A stretch of DNA of 64,000 nucleotides from Acanthaster planci (Eukaryota; Echinodermata; Asteroidea; Valvatida; Acanthasteridae), in contig NW_019091360.1 of assembly GCF_001949145.1 (NCBI RefSeq), forward strand, positions 1,835,231 through 1,899,230, given 5' to 3'. A model generated the notes under the pieces. It was not told where the DNA came from. It ran no database searches and was given only the letters and a program-made list of their open reading frames with translations. The translations under genes were made by a program, and so were the position numbers. Position 1 is the stretch's first letter, and each line of letters begins with the position of its first letter. Below, piece by piece: positions 1 through 11,150 of this stretch.

Positions 1-880
1 TATTGTTTTTTTTAAGAGATCTTCGTGACAAACCACGGCTAAAACGAGGCTTTACGGACAGGCCATATGAAATTCCAGAATGTGTCACCAAATGCATTAT
101 TTTCAGTCACTCGTTGCGTAATACAAAATCCCGGTAGTACTTGAACAGATTTTAAGGTGAATGGCCAAAAATGTTTGATAGTGACGGGCGTAATGGGAAA
201 AGTAACTCTGCCTAATGTCACCCCGTGCTGTAAAGTAGGTAATACCTGGTTTAGAAACGTTCAAAGAGAAGATGTTTAAGAGAGAATATCTTCGAGAGAA
301 AAACCACACCACATTGTTAATATTCTTGCTGATCAGTCATCAAGGTGAGTTTCTTTTAACCGTATTTTTGTGAGTTGACAAAGAGAAATATGAATGAGAC
401 TTGACATATCTGAGCAATTTACGATTGTGCAAAAGGTGTTTTCAAGGTGCTATCTCACCTTGGCGAGATAGAGTTTTCCTCTTTTTTTCTTAGTGATTTC
501 AAGGGCCCTTCCAAGCTTCCGTAGCAATCAGTATCCGCGCAAGTTAAATAAAAACTTCATATCCCACGCACTTTTCTCCTTTATTAGTCTCACACAGTCA
601 TGTACTGGCTCTTTGTGAAGTGGTTTTGCTGTGAGAGTGACGGTAGGGACGCTGATCATATAATAAAGCCGCGTGTCGTGATACGGGTTTTCCGTCTCGT
701 GCCCGCAAAATTTCTCTCATTACCCAAAGTAAATCTCTCGAGTGCGCAGTAAAATCAAGACAGGTTACATAGTTAAGGGTTGCAATTCTTTTTGTTTTCT
801 TCCCTGTTGAATACGGCAACAGAAATGTGAACTTATAATTTATAAATGTATGTATACCCGTAAAAAAATTGCAAGCAGAT
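1..880. other. Gene-free AT-rich stretch
   Basis: No open frame here looks like a protein and no repeat family is recognised. Two small signals stand out. A splice-donor-like CAAG|GTGAGT lies on the plus strand with its GT at 345. A short hairpin has 7-base arms CAAGGTG (443-449) and CACCTTG (456-462) around a 6-base loop. Neither has a partner that would make it convincing. Confidence 0.5.
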
Positions 881-1028
881 GCCATTCACTGCGGTGGCAA
901 TCTCACCCACGCACGCGTCTTAAGCGCAAGTGCATTAAGGCAAGTCACAAGACCCTATTGGTCGAAGAAACTATTTAACGCGCGCGTACCACCTGTCCAC
1001 TGACTTGGCGCTTGCCACCGCACGAATG
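881..1028 (+). mobile_element. CpG-rich MITE-like repeat, copy A
   Basis: One of at least six related short repeats in this window, in the orientation taken here as forward. Its ends form a perfect 11-base inverted repeat, TGCGGTGGCAA (890-900) against TTGCCACCGCA (1012-1022). The interior holds the family core CCCTATTGGTCGAAGA followed by AACGCGCGCGTACCACCTG. There is no open frame, so it would depend on a transposase supplied elsewhere. The superfamily is not assigned because no clear target-site duplication was found. Confidence 0.6.
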
Positions 1029-1876
1029 CCCCCTAAATAAACCGGTCGCCGATGTAGTTCATAGACATTGTCCATAGAAGACAAGAGGGCAAATAGGGGA
1101 AAATGAATTCCATACAAGGCACAAATGGCACTGTGTTAAAGTTCGTTCAGGGTTGCCGTGACAATGGAGAGAGCGGACGCGCGTCCCTTCTCCAGACCAG
1201 CTTGCTATTGGAGCAGGAGTTGGCGACTGCGCCGCTGACTTTCGTTTCGTTGGTAAAGGAATTTGGGTGCAGAATGCATGCCTTTTGAAAGGGGGGGTGA
1301 AGGGCCGTTTGATCTGGAGTCATGGGTTTGGTTGATCACGACGGCCTCTTTTGCCGTCCTCCACGTGGACACGCCGACTGTAACAAGGAGTTTACCGACA
1401 AAACAATGTTTTGTGAACTATTCAGTCTATGCCAGTGGGGAACGCTATTTTAAATAAATCAATGTTCTGAGGTTGTATCATAAGGCTATTGGGTATGTGC
1501 CTCATTTAGAATTGTGGCCATGAGTCTGTAGCTGTCTTTGAGGGCACATCTTACAATGGTTCTCAGCGGTGTAAGTTTTGTTTGAATGAATTATGTTACA
1601 AATGTTTGATACTGCATTTCGTTTGGTTTTGAATTCCCTGGATAGGGTGACCCTCATAAGATAACAGACGGGGAGGGGTCCACCAGACGTCTTTGTTTTC
1701 ACGCCCCCGAACAGACATGTACGTTATGAAAACAGCCTATAATTATGTACACTCGTAAAGGTTTCCGTCATGAACAGCGCCATCTGCCGTCATACGCCCC
1801 CTCCGTCCTCCCGCTGTGGCCTCTGCTGCACAGTGTATCTTGCTTTGGGCTCGGCGTATGGATTATGAACGCGGAG
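1029..1876. other. Gene-free stretch with a CTCF-like motif
   Basis: No convincing coding sequence. On the minus strand 1789-1775 reads CGGCAGATGGCGCTG, close to the bilaterian CTCF core (AGRKGGCGC). The short open frames here have no splice context or recognisable domain. Confidence 0.4.
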
Positions 1877-1970
1877 GTACGCACGCGTTACATGCCTCTT
1901 CGACCAACAGGATGTCCTGATTTGCCAAAGGCACGCGCGCGTCAAGATAAAGAAAGTGAGTGTGGTGCTT
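1877..1970 (-). mobile_element. MITE-like repeat, copy B (partial, reversed)
   Basis: The family core appears reversed: GCGTTACATGCCTCTTCGAC, then ATTTGCCAAAGGCACGCGCG. The downstream AAAGTGAGTGTGGTGCT matches the reverse complement of the left part of copy C. The outer end beyond the GGTAC at 1877 is missing or too diverged to see, so this copy is truncated. Confidence 0.55.
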
Positions 1971-4283
1971 AGGTTTACACAACTCGGTAAATACCCCTTG
2001 TTCGACCGTTATATCCCCTTCGTGCGAATTTTCTCGGCCCGCAAGCATACCAAGCAACCGTTCTTCCTTTATGATTTCAGCGCAGTTTGGATTTTGGTGT
2101 GTAGTTTTATATGTTTGACACTTTTCATCTTTCATGGAACAAGGCAGCTTGAAAAAGCTCCTGTTGAAAAGTCCTGTTCAGTGTAAACAGTTCCGTTGGA
2201 AACCAATGGTTTTTTTTTAACGCGCTGTTACTGAGTTGTAATGTTACCACTTTTATACCCCTAACCATTAACTCCAGCTGGCATCTGGGCATTATTAAAA
2301 AGGATTTACCCCGTCCCTCAAAAAAAACCCCTTCCTGCTCAAAACTGTGTTCCATGCGCGTGTATTTGGGACGCTGCATGGACACTGACATTACTGGTGC
2401 TTGCTGGTACCACGCGAAAGTCGAGGTCATACGGTTTTGGATTTGATCTCTAACTGGTGCGATCTTTGGATGTTCAAAAACGGTACGATTCCCGACCGTG
2501 AAATCACTGTTCAGCGGCGCAACACACCCCTCCTCATGTATGGTTTACAAAACGGTTCAAATATAGGGAAGTTGGCTACTTCTATATTTCATGTCGTCAC
2601 GCTTAGGCCTAACATTCAGAAAGTATTAGACACGAGGACAGTACTCTAACATGCACTAGCCTAGATAAGAAGCCCAGGGTTTGAAAACGACCTGGGCTCA
2701 ATTTACTCGCTTGCAAATAAACACTTTGGACTGAATTTTTCAGCATGGTTTACCAGATTCGAAACCCCAATACGCAGGCCTTGTATAAATAAATATATAA
2801 AACGATCGTGCTGTCCAATAGCATCAATGATAAAAGAAACCATGCAATAGGATTTCTATATAATTATGTAGCACAGCGTGGGAGCGAGTTGTTCTGAATA
2901 TTCGTTGCATGGTTCCTTTAGTTAACATCTTTCACAGTGGAAAGTAAATTTCAGAAGAAAACTTAACAGATGCGAGCGGCGTTCAGGTGCGTTGAAAATC
3001 TGTGTGCTTATGTCAAAGTTATAGCAAACCCCTCCTTTTGCCTTTTGGCAACTGTGAGCCTTAACTTTAGCCTCTGACTTCTCGAGGAAAAAACTTTCCC
3101 CGCGTGATTCTTTCGCTGCTTCAGCCTCCAACCACAATTTAAATTAAAAGCCATTCAAGCGGCCTTTTAAGGCATCTTCATCGCATCTTTTCTGGTAATT
3201 AAGGAGCACAGGGTAGATTTTCGCTCAGCATCCTCACCTACAATTTTTTTTTATCACCCTTTAACGTTGCTGAAACCATCGCGTTCAAATAATTGTCCGC
3301 TTCGCGCGCGGTGCCCGAGAGCGCTCGGCTTGAACCACCACGGCCCACACACGCCTCGACCGCACCACCGAGGAAGCTTCTCACCCCCTCCCCAAGTATA
3401 AACGGCGCTTCCGAACCGGGCCAATTTCCTGGCATTAGCCCGGCGAAGGTTGCAACTTAGGCAAGCCGGGCACTTCCGTCCGGGGGTGTCATGTTGCGGT
3501 GTGTGTGTGGGGGGGGGTAGCGGCGGAGATGCTGCTGTGTACTGGGGGGATAATCGCTTCGGCCTTCAGGGGACAGAGGTTGGAAAGTGCTCCGGTCATC
3601 TTGCAATCTGGGTGTGTTTGGGCAGAGAGCTCTTAAGAGGTCCGGTCGAGCTGGTCGGTGCTTTAATGCACAACCGAACCCCACGAGGCACATATTACGA
3701 CATCTCACATTATCGTCAGACTCACTTCCATTCCATTAAGCATTTCAAAGTCGTCTTCGTCCCGAGTCTTTGTGCTTGTCGCCCCTGCAAAATAATCCGG
3801 CGTCGGTTGAATTCACAGGATGTCACATAATCATAATTAGACTCGGTGAAATAATGAAAAGAGTTTCGAGGGGTCTTCCCCTGTATGTTGTACCTGCATT
3901 TTTCAAAGAACGTCACACAAAGTCAACATTGTGGCAAATTACACCCTCAAAAAATAGAATGTTTAGCTGTTGGCATTGCGATCTTCTTTCTGCATTATCA
4001 TAATGATTCCCCTCAAATTTGTGATCATTTGAACTTATGAGAACATGTGGCGAGAGAAAGTTTTATAAGCTTTGATTATGACATGCGAACTGTTGAAAAA
4101 GTAAATGAAAATGATAGCGGCGTTGGTCTGCCGGACTGCGTTAGCTTCGCTTGTTAGCGGCTCAAACCGAGAATCAAAATTTTGAATGTCTGTGATACGT
4201 TTTTCTGGCTTTATTCTTGTAACCTGTTGTGGAATACATGTATCTTCAGCCGTTCAGTGTGGGTGTGTTTGTGCGCGTTCGCT
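1971..4283. other. No recognisable gene; GC-rich block at 3,280-3,700
   Basis: Mostly AT-leaning single-copy sequence. About 3,280-3,700 is markedly GC- and CpG-rich. It contains a G-run with GTGTGTGTGGGGGGGGG near 3,510-3,520 and overlapping short open frames on both strands that match no family I know. Such open frames are expected in GC-rich DNA. The block could be a regulatory island, but nothing in it proves that. Confidence 0.35.
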
Positions 4284-4582
4284 AACCTTGCATACCTAGT
4301 GTGGACTTGTGAACAAAAGATGTCCACACGATGCAGGGAAGGGAGACGTTCTATGGACTTACACATGTCCACAGCACGTTTCCCTTCATCTAAAAAAGAA
4401 GTTTAGAGGCATAGTGAGGTCGGGGTCATTTGTCGTATTAAAAGGAAGAGGAATAGTCAAGGAAACCTTATACAAAAAGCCAGCTGAAAATCGTGTTCCC
4501 AGCTCAAGAAAAACAAGTATTTTCACTAAGATTTCTTAACTGCGCGAAAAGAAAGGAATGCCCACACTAGGTATGTAAGGTA
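4284..4582. repeat. 300-bp unit bounded by about 21-base inverted repeats
   Basis: The left arm AACCTTGCATACCTAGTGTGG (4284-4304) matches the reverse complement of the right arm (4562-4582) at all but about two positions. Total length is about 300 bases, in the MITE range. The flanks show no obvious target-site duplication and no second copy was found, so a MITE is possible but not shown. The right arm also carries two consecutive splice-donor-like sites, TAG|GTATGT and AAG|GTAAGT. A CA/TG run follows. Confidence 0.4.
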
Positions 4583-7290
4583 AGTGTGTGTGTGTGCCTG
4601 GTTGTGTTGGGGCGGGGCGGTACGATGGGTGTGCGGGCCCCAACCTTGCGCGATAGAATTGCATGTGTCGGTCTTCCTCTGCACACACGATGATACGCGC
4701 TCAATCAACATGACAGAATAGTATCCTCCAGTCAACAAACTGGAATGAAATCGCTTAGGGGGGCCTACTGCCACGACTCATCAACCCGTATATACTTCCC
4801 ACACACAAACAAAATTAAAGTGAAATAAAATTACAAACGGTTTTATTTACGTCAACTCTCATTGCCCTTAATGATTTTACCATCCGTATTGAGATTGGTA
4901 CCGGCATTTTTACACCTCTTCCTTCCCATGGAGGACATACATCAATAATTAGCTTGGCAAAATGAGGGTGGTAGGGCCTTTGTCAGTCGCGTGTCCCGTT
5001 CCCAATGGCCCGAGGCCAACCTTGGAGTGAAGGGGTAGTTACTTTTTCAAGTGCCAAGGCAATTTACGCGCTCCGTACTTGTCTTCCAGTGGAGCGAATC
5101 GTTTCATTAACACTTTTTGGACCGTGGCGAAATGGCTGACTTTTTTTTTTTTTTTAAGACAGCCGGGTGCAAGCGGCGGGCTTCGCTTTGAAAAGTAGAT
5201 CAGCGAGAGGAAAGTTGAGAGGAAAGTTGATGTCGTTTTGGTTAAATGACTTTTCTCAGTCGCCACAAAATAATGAAGGAAATTAATGCCGATGTGGAAA
5301 GTACAGAACCAGGTTTCCGAAGTGTGGCGTGTGAGATAGTGAACTTTTATGGAATGCAACACTGGCCTTAAGCGTAACTGTTGGCAGATACGTAGCCTTC
5401 TTTGTTTTGCGAATTGAGAGAAAAAGGGAGTTAGATACCAGGTTGGATAGATACCTGAAAGCTTTTATTGTCACCGTTTATTGACCAGAATATTGACGTA
5501 GCTTGTAGGGAAATTAGGGAACACTCGCACAGCTCCATAATGGGGCGGTTGACGAAGCAATAAGCTGATATCCTTGTGATGGACTTACCTTTGTTATGTC
5601 CTGTCTGAAAGAAACCCATTCATTTTGTGCCATTTCAGTCCCCCTTTTTGCCGTCAGAGGGGGGCAATTTAGGCTGTCCGCAGGGTGTTGTGTATTGTAA
5701 TTGGGGCGGTCCGCCCAGCCCTGTTCGCTTGACTGATCCGAGTCAATCGAAGTCCCTTCGATTTTTTTTTACTGAGAAGCTCTTAGCCTAAAAGACACCG
5801 GACCCTACTCAGCGATGTCCTCTCCCTTTTTTTGACTTCTTGACAAAGTGGTCCAATCTCACGTCTTCAAGAAGCCCCTTGTCCGCCGATCCACTCTTAG
5901 GGTTTTTGGAGACGAGAGATTTAAATGCAAATAAGAGCCGCCCGGTATCGGTTTCAAGCACTGGGGATCAGAGGGTGAAAAGGGGGCGACTGACGATTGA
6001 AGTGGTCCCCAAACATTAGTTTAGGACGAGATTAGAAGGTTCAGCGCCCTTGGGGCGCGCAAAGAGCTTAAAAAAAAAGAATGCAAGCGCGGCAGTAGGG
6101 GTGATTAAACTGCGCAAGAAGTTGTATTAATAAAGCCGAGAGCTTGCAGAACAAAGACATTACAGACAAATGCAGTGTTCAGTGCGTTCCCGAAAACAAT
6201 GAGGGGTGGTCTCTCTCGATTTCATAATCCTGGACAGCTCAATGCTGACCCTCAAGTCAGTTCTGCACGGCAGTCCTGTTGTTGCGATGTTTGTGTTGCA
6301 TTCGGTTTAAAGTCTTTTCCCTGGCTTCACAGAAATACCTCAGCTTCATCTTGTCAGGCATCAGCATCCAAAAAGTAATTCCTTGTCTTTTTTCATCCCG
6401 TTACAAGTAGGCCTAGTCCATTATTTATCGCAGTGCGGTTCCGTCTGCTCATATAGTTCAACCTTTCACAACTTTTTCTCGGAGCCTCCGAATTCAAGCA
6501 TCGGTCTTACATTGGCCGTTTGGTCCTATAGGTGGCCAGACTTAGCTGAAATGTCACCCTTGGTTTGTGTTAGATTACACCTCAAAATGTACCATTTGCC
6601 TCATTACTTTTGAAGAGGATATTCATTCATCTAGTCGCAGTATAATTATTATCCGAGAGATTTTTTCAACACCTGCCGGCCAGCCACAGTTTTATCAGCC
6701 GCTGGTAGGCAGAGTACGACTGTGACGTTAAAAGAAAAGACTTACTATAGGATAACATTTCCGGCACAGTTTGTGCCTCCTCGGTGATAAGAGTACAAGT
6801 CGCACCGTCATGAGCGCCGAGCACTTACAAGCTTTTGCTTATGACAAGGATATGTTGGGTCCCGGTCATTTCGTCATCGTTTTCACGGAGAGAAAAGCGC
6901 CCCAAATTGGGATTTTTTTTTCAAATTTCTGTTTTTTAGAAGCAAAATCAGCAAGGCTAATTGCTGCCTAAAAGATGGTGTGATCATTAAATTTTGTTAC
7001 TAAATCTATTCAAATCGGTCAAATCACGATGATCTCGATAGGCAAAAACTGCAACTGCATCCGCATTGACCATTTTCACGAAGAGACAAAAGTGGCTCAG
7101 GAAATGTATATAAATGTAACAATTTGCACCTAGCACTCGCCAATACGGACTGTTTTCAAGAAAAGTTAAGTGCACACGAACTCTGGCGACAGACAAATGT
7201 GTTTGTTTACAAAATGAACAATTTTAACTGATTCCTATAAATATGATTTTGTGGTTTTTGTGTCATTCAAGATCTGATGTTTCATGAGGT
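4583..7290. other. Gene-free stretch
   Basis: No coding or RNA gene is recognised. Minor features are a TG run just after 4,582, a tandem 13-mer (GAGAGGAAAGTTG twice) near 5,205-5,230, and G-rich patches near 5,650 and 5,980. A TAGGCCTA word lies at 6408. Confidence 0.5.
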
Positions 7291-7485
7291 GTAGACTAAT
7301 CCGATTAGATGCCATAACTACGGTGGCACCATATTCACACTCACATTCTTCAGCATGACGCGCGCGTGCATGTGGCAAATCGCGACACCCTATTGGTCGA
7401 AGAGGCATGTAACGCGCGCGTAACACCTGTCCACCAACGCAGTGCCACCGCAGTAGCGGTTTCTAATTCTGGTGGTCGAATTACA
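7291..7485 (+). mobile_element. MITE-like repeat, copy C (most complete)
   Basis: This copy defines the family. Left end TAGACTAATCCGATTAGATG; inner inverted repeats CGGTGGCAC (7321-7329) and GTGCCACCG (7442-7450). The core is GACGCGCGCGTGCATGTGGC, CACCCTATTGGTCGAAGAGG and CATGTAACGCGCGCGTAACA. The right end is CTAATTCTGGTGGTCGAATT. Both ends agree with copy F on the opposite strand, which fixes the boundaries to within a few bases. It does not code for a protein. Confidence 0.65.
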
Positions 7486-7637
7486 CAATAGCTTTTTAAA
7501 GTCGAGGGAAAGTCAAGTCTTGGGGACATGATCGTTTGCAAAAGAGACCAACTTTAAATGCGATTTTCCCGACACCTGGATTTTCGGATAGACTTTTGTC
7601 TATTCATGAAAACAGTGACGATTTCTTTCTTCCTGTT

Positions 7638-7685
7638 CCATCACACCTGATAATACAAGGCTCTATCACACCAGATAATACAAGG
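7638..7685. repeat. Short tandem duplication, period about 25
   Basis: Two adjacent copies of a unit reading ATCACACC[T/A]GATAATACAAGG differ at one base in the shared part. This looks like a local replication-slippage duplication. Confidence 0.7.
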
Positions 7686-9930
7686 TCCCTGTTATAAGAA
7701 GGCAATCTGCGAAATGCGAATGACCCGATACCAACGAGATTCGACTCGGTTGTACCCGTCCTGTTTGCCTCGTAAGAGGCTTTTACTTCTTCCCAAAATT
7801 GACATCGGCTACGTGTGTCGTTCACAATCGTCGTGTTTTAATTCCCGCAATCAAGCACATGGTGCGTATAAATGGGAAAAACAAACACTGAAATTTGGAC
7901 GCTTCAAATGACCTGGTGCCGCACCATGATCACATTGACACAGGCTAAACGGCTTTTGTTATACAGGCCTACAGATCAGACAGCACCCACAAACTATACA
8001 CGCTCTCAAAAGAGTTGCATCAGAGCCACTGAAGCCCCATCATTAACGGCGTGGGTAGTTCTCCTTCCAAAAAGTCCCCCCATTGACCACACGGCCCAAA
8101 GGCTACCGCTATATCCATCAGCGGGCACAATTGGCGCAATCAAGCCGGTCGCTTTGACGAGTACGAAAAGAGGGAAGATAACCTCACCGTCATTAACTCG
8201 CAAAGTTTCCAATTAACTCAACCAAGGATGTCCCTCTTAGGAAGACTTCAACTTTGTCATATTCCAGTACCTCTTTCCCCATTTCTCCCCTTCTTCATCC
8301 AAGGCAACTGACTTGTGGGATTACTAGAGTAAACGATCTCCTTACTGTACGATCAATCACCTCAAAGCGTTAGAGCAGTGCTTTTAAAAAGCTTGTGCGT
8401 AGAATAAATTAGTGGTTTTTTTTTACTTCACTAGCACCGCTAATTCACATGATAGCTATAATGCTCAGAGTTGGAAGCCGACTCTTCCTGAATCTGTAGT
8501 TGATCTGCGTCCTTCACATGTGGATTTTGGAGAAAGGGAGCGAAACTTTCGAGTAAAAACGTACCGCGGGGGGAAAGGGACCTGATTGTGTGTAAATTTA
8601 ATGGTGGTAGCACTCTCATTGCATAATAACTGCCTGCAGTGATTAGTAAATTATACAGTTTCTAGATTTCACCAGAAATTTCTTGTAGAAATAACCAAAG
8701 ATGGCTGCATGCAAGATGTCATCGTCATTGTTCTGGTTACATGCGATAGCTTAATGACGAAGGCACTGTGTGTTTTTAGTGAAAAACCTTAAAATTAATC
8801 ATTGTATTTTTTTCTTGTACAGTTTTCAGAATTATTCTAGAAGCATTTTGGGGGTCTTTTGGGTGTCATCCTGTTTCCATATTCACCGGTAATTCAGTGA
8901 GGGCGTCGTCTCTGGCAAGAGCTTTATTGTTATAGCTGTCCCTGTCAAAAAATTAAGACCGATTTTCTTCCATGCCTGTTTCAGGTTTCAGGTTGTTTGT
9001 GTCAGACACCCAGTCAGTCAGCGAACTTAATGCACAAAAGGTTTTCACTGAGGGGCGATTCAAGTTCATTTGTCAGAAACACGAGGCGTACATTGTAAAG
9101 AGATGGTCGGAAAGATCAAGTTTAGAACTCACGGTTCCTTATACAATTTCTTAAGCTTGTATGAGCGGATATTGTTTGCCATGCACGTTTCATTGAACAG
9201 TTCATTGTATGCATCTTTTAGTTTCTGACCAAATTATGTAGATTTCTTTTTCAGTGTCTGAGCACTGATGGCATTCTCGATTGCGGTTCTTGGAAGACAC
9301 CGCTGTGGAAGTCCAGCATTTCCAAATTTAGCCAACTTAAAGCACACTTATCAGAAAGCATAGTGTGCATGAAGTTTTTTTCCTCTTTCGGATAGGTGTG
9401 CTAAAGGATAGAAGTGGGAAACGTGGCTGACACGATGAGGGATGGCAGAAGGATGACGGGTGTGGTTGCTATGGTAAGAATTGTAATACTAAATTTACGG
9501 CAAGCCTTTTTCCTGCGATAAAACGACACGGGGGACTAGTATAACAAAGACCAGTAAAGTACAGGCCTACATTCACCCTAAAACAAGTTTAAAATTCCTC
9601 TCCATTCGGAATCAAATATTTCAAGAGTTTAAAGATAAGATTAGGGGAACAAAATAAAAAAATCAATCACTGGCTGTCTTTTGTGGTATTTCATTTCAGT
9701 GGACAAGCATGTTCGTATTCCATTTCGTGGTTCACAGAATCTATCATTTTTATGTTGGCTGAGTGATTTGAACGCCGTGTAAGAAGAGGTCACGGTAACA
9801 ATGTCATGAACTCAAAATGCGGACAAACTAAGGGAAGGGGACAAATGCTAGTTTGCATGTCTCCCAGTCGATAATGGTATTTCCTGTCTTAACAGCGAAC
9901 TTCCAGCATGTTGTGGTAATGTGATTATGG
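7686..9930. other. Gene-free stretch
   Basis: No gene recognised. The part around 7,960-8,215 is less AT-rich and non-repetitive and could be regulatory. An RFX X-box-like sequence GTTGCTATGGTAAG sits at 9465-9478, one mismatch from consensus in each half-site. Confidence 0.45.
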
Positions 9931-9931
9931 A

Positions 9932-11150
9932 ATGTTATTCCGATGTATTTTTGGTGCCTGCCTCTGGGGACCAGCGGAGCGGCGCCAACCAGCTAGGCCG
10001 TCGTCTGTCGGTTCCAGGTTGAGTTTGTTCCCTATCCTCCCCGTTTCTTATCAAAGGAAAGGGAGAGACCGGCCAACTAAACATCCTTTCCTCTCTCCAC
10101 CGGAGGCACCGGCACGGCTCCCCCCTTTTTTTCTCGTCGGAGACTATAGGTATAAACTGTTGCAATTCAACTTGGCAGCTGCCCGGGGCTGGATAAAAAA
10201 AAAAAGCTGGCTATTCTTGCGCGTGGCGAGCGTTTCTCTCCCCTCTTCCCCCCGTCCATCTCGCTCACAGAGCCCACGGTCAACTCCACGCCGGCCCGCT
10301 GCGGTGCGATCCCGCGTACTGTAACCGTCGCAAAGTCAGTGACCGCGTTCGCAGCGATGAACGCTACCCCCAAATTAACCCAACACAGCTAGACGCACAG
10401 AGAAGGGAGAGCAGGAGAAAAGACTGTTTGCTACGAGCAACAAGAACTCTCTCCTTCCTCCCTTTCCTCTGTTTAGTCTGACATTGAAAAGGAAAACACC
10501 AAGAGGGTCAACGAACTGGAGGTTATGCGCGCTTTGATCGGTTGCCACAGGATGGAGGCCACGAGCACGAAGCTGTATCTTTTGAATTCAAGTTGAAGAC
10601 CCCGGCAATGCTCCATTTTGCGTACACAAAACCGGGGGGGCTGTGGGATGGCGACGGTTTGGCCCGGGGCCCAGGTGGGTGGCTGATGCTACGGCTTTTG
10701 TCCTCGTCGATGTATCCATCAGAGTCTGTGTTATTCTTCCCTTCCAGGCATCGGCCACGCGGTGCCTTCGCCAGAGCTGGAGAACGCCCCTGGAGGATAC
10801 TCGCCGTCCCGGCCACCAGCAACCACTAGCCGAGAAGGGAAAAGACGGGAGGTTTCCCCCCCCATGCACACTACGATGCCACTCTACCATCTCGGCCGTC
10901 ATTTTCCTATCAATGCAAAGTGGTAATTGGCGCGGGAGGGGGGGGCGCATTCACCACGGACCGTTTTCCTTCGTACCCCCGCGGGAGGCAGCCGCGCGGC
11001 ATAGGCCACTAAACGGCGGGAGATACCAGCAAGAGTGGGGGGACGGCTTGAAAAGTTGACCGTCGAGGACTTGAGGATCCACGGGGGGGACATCTTGGCC
11101 GTTGTCAGCTTCCAATCACAAGACGAGAAGAGGGAACGAGGCCGCACCAG
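9932..11150 (+). promoter_or_regulatory. GC-rich block ending in a strong splice donor; candidate promoter or 5' exon
   Basis: CpG-rich, non-repetitive sequence contrasts with AT-rich flanks. It has pyrimidine-rich tracts near 10,040-10,140 and 10,235-10,260, a TATAAA-like GGTATAAACTG near 10,148, and ends in CACCAG|GTGAGT (GT at 11151), a near-ideal metazoan donor. Several overlapping frames on both strands are open, as expected for GC-rich DNA. An island ending in a donor suggests a transcription start with a 5' untranslated or partly coding first exon. No transcript evidence is available. Confidence 0.35.
11005..11150 (+). CDS. Candidate coding part of an exon upstream of a strong donor
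   Basis: From the TAG at 11002-11004 the frame is open for 48 codons to the donor GTGAGT at 11151, ending with two bases of a codon. The reading is well mixed and charged, including LEKLTVEDLRIHGGDILAVV followed by SFQSQDEKRERGR. There is no in-frame ATG between the stop and the donor. The only local acceptor (CATAG at 11000-11004) lacks a pyrimidine tract. It may therefore be untranslated. Not recognised as any family. Confidence 0.18.

Noticed and set aside
10588-11147. Minus-strand frames of 120 and 82 codons in the 10-11 kb block
   Set aside because: They are antisense to the stronger donor and in GC-rich DNA, and no minus-strand splice signals of comparable quality were seen.
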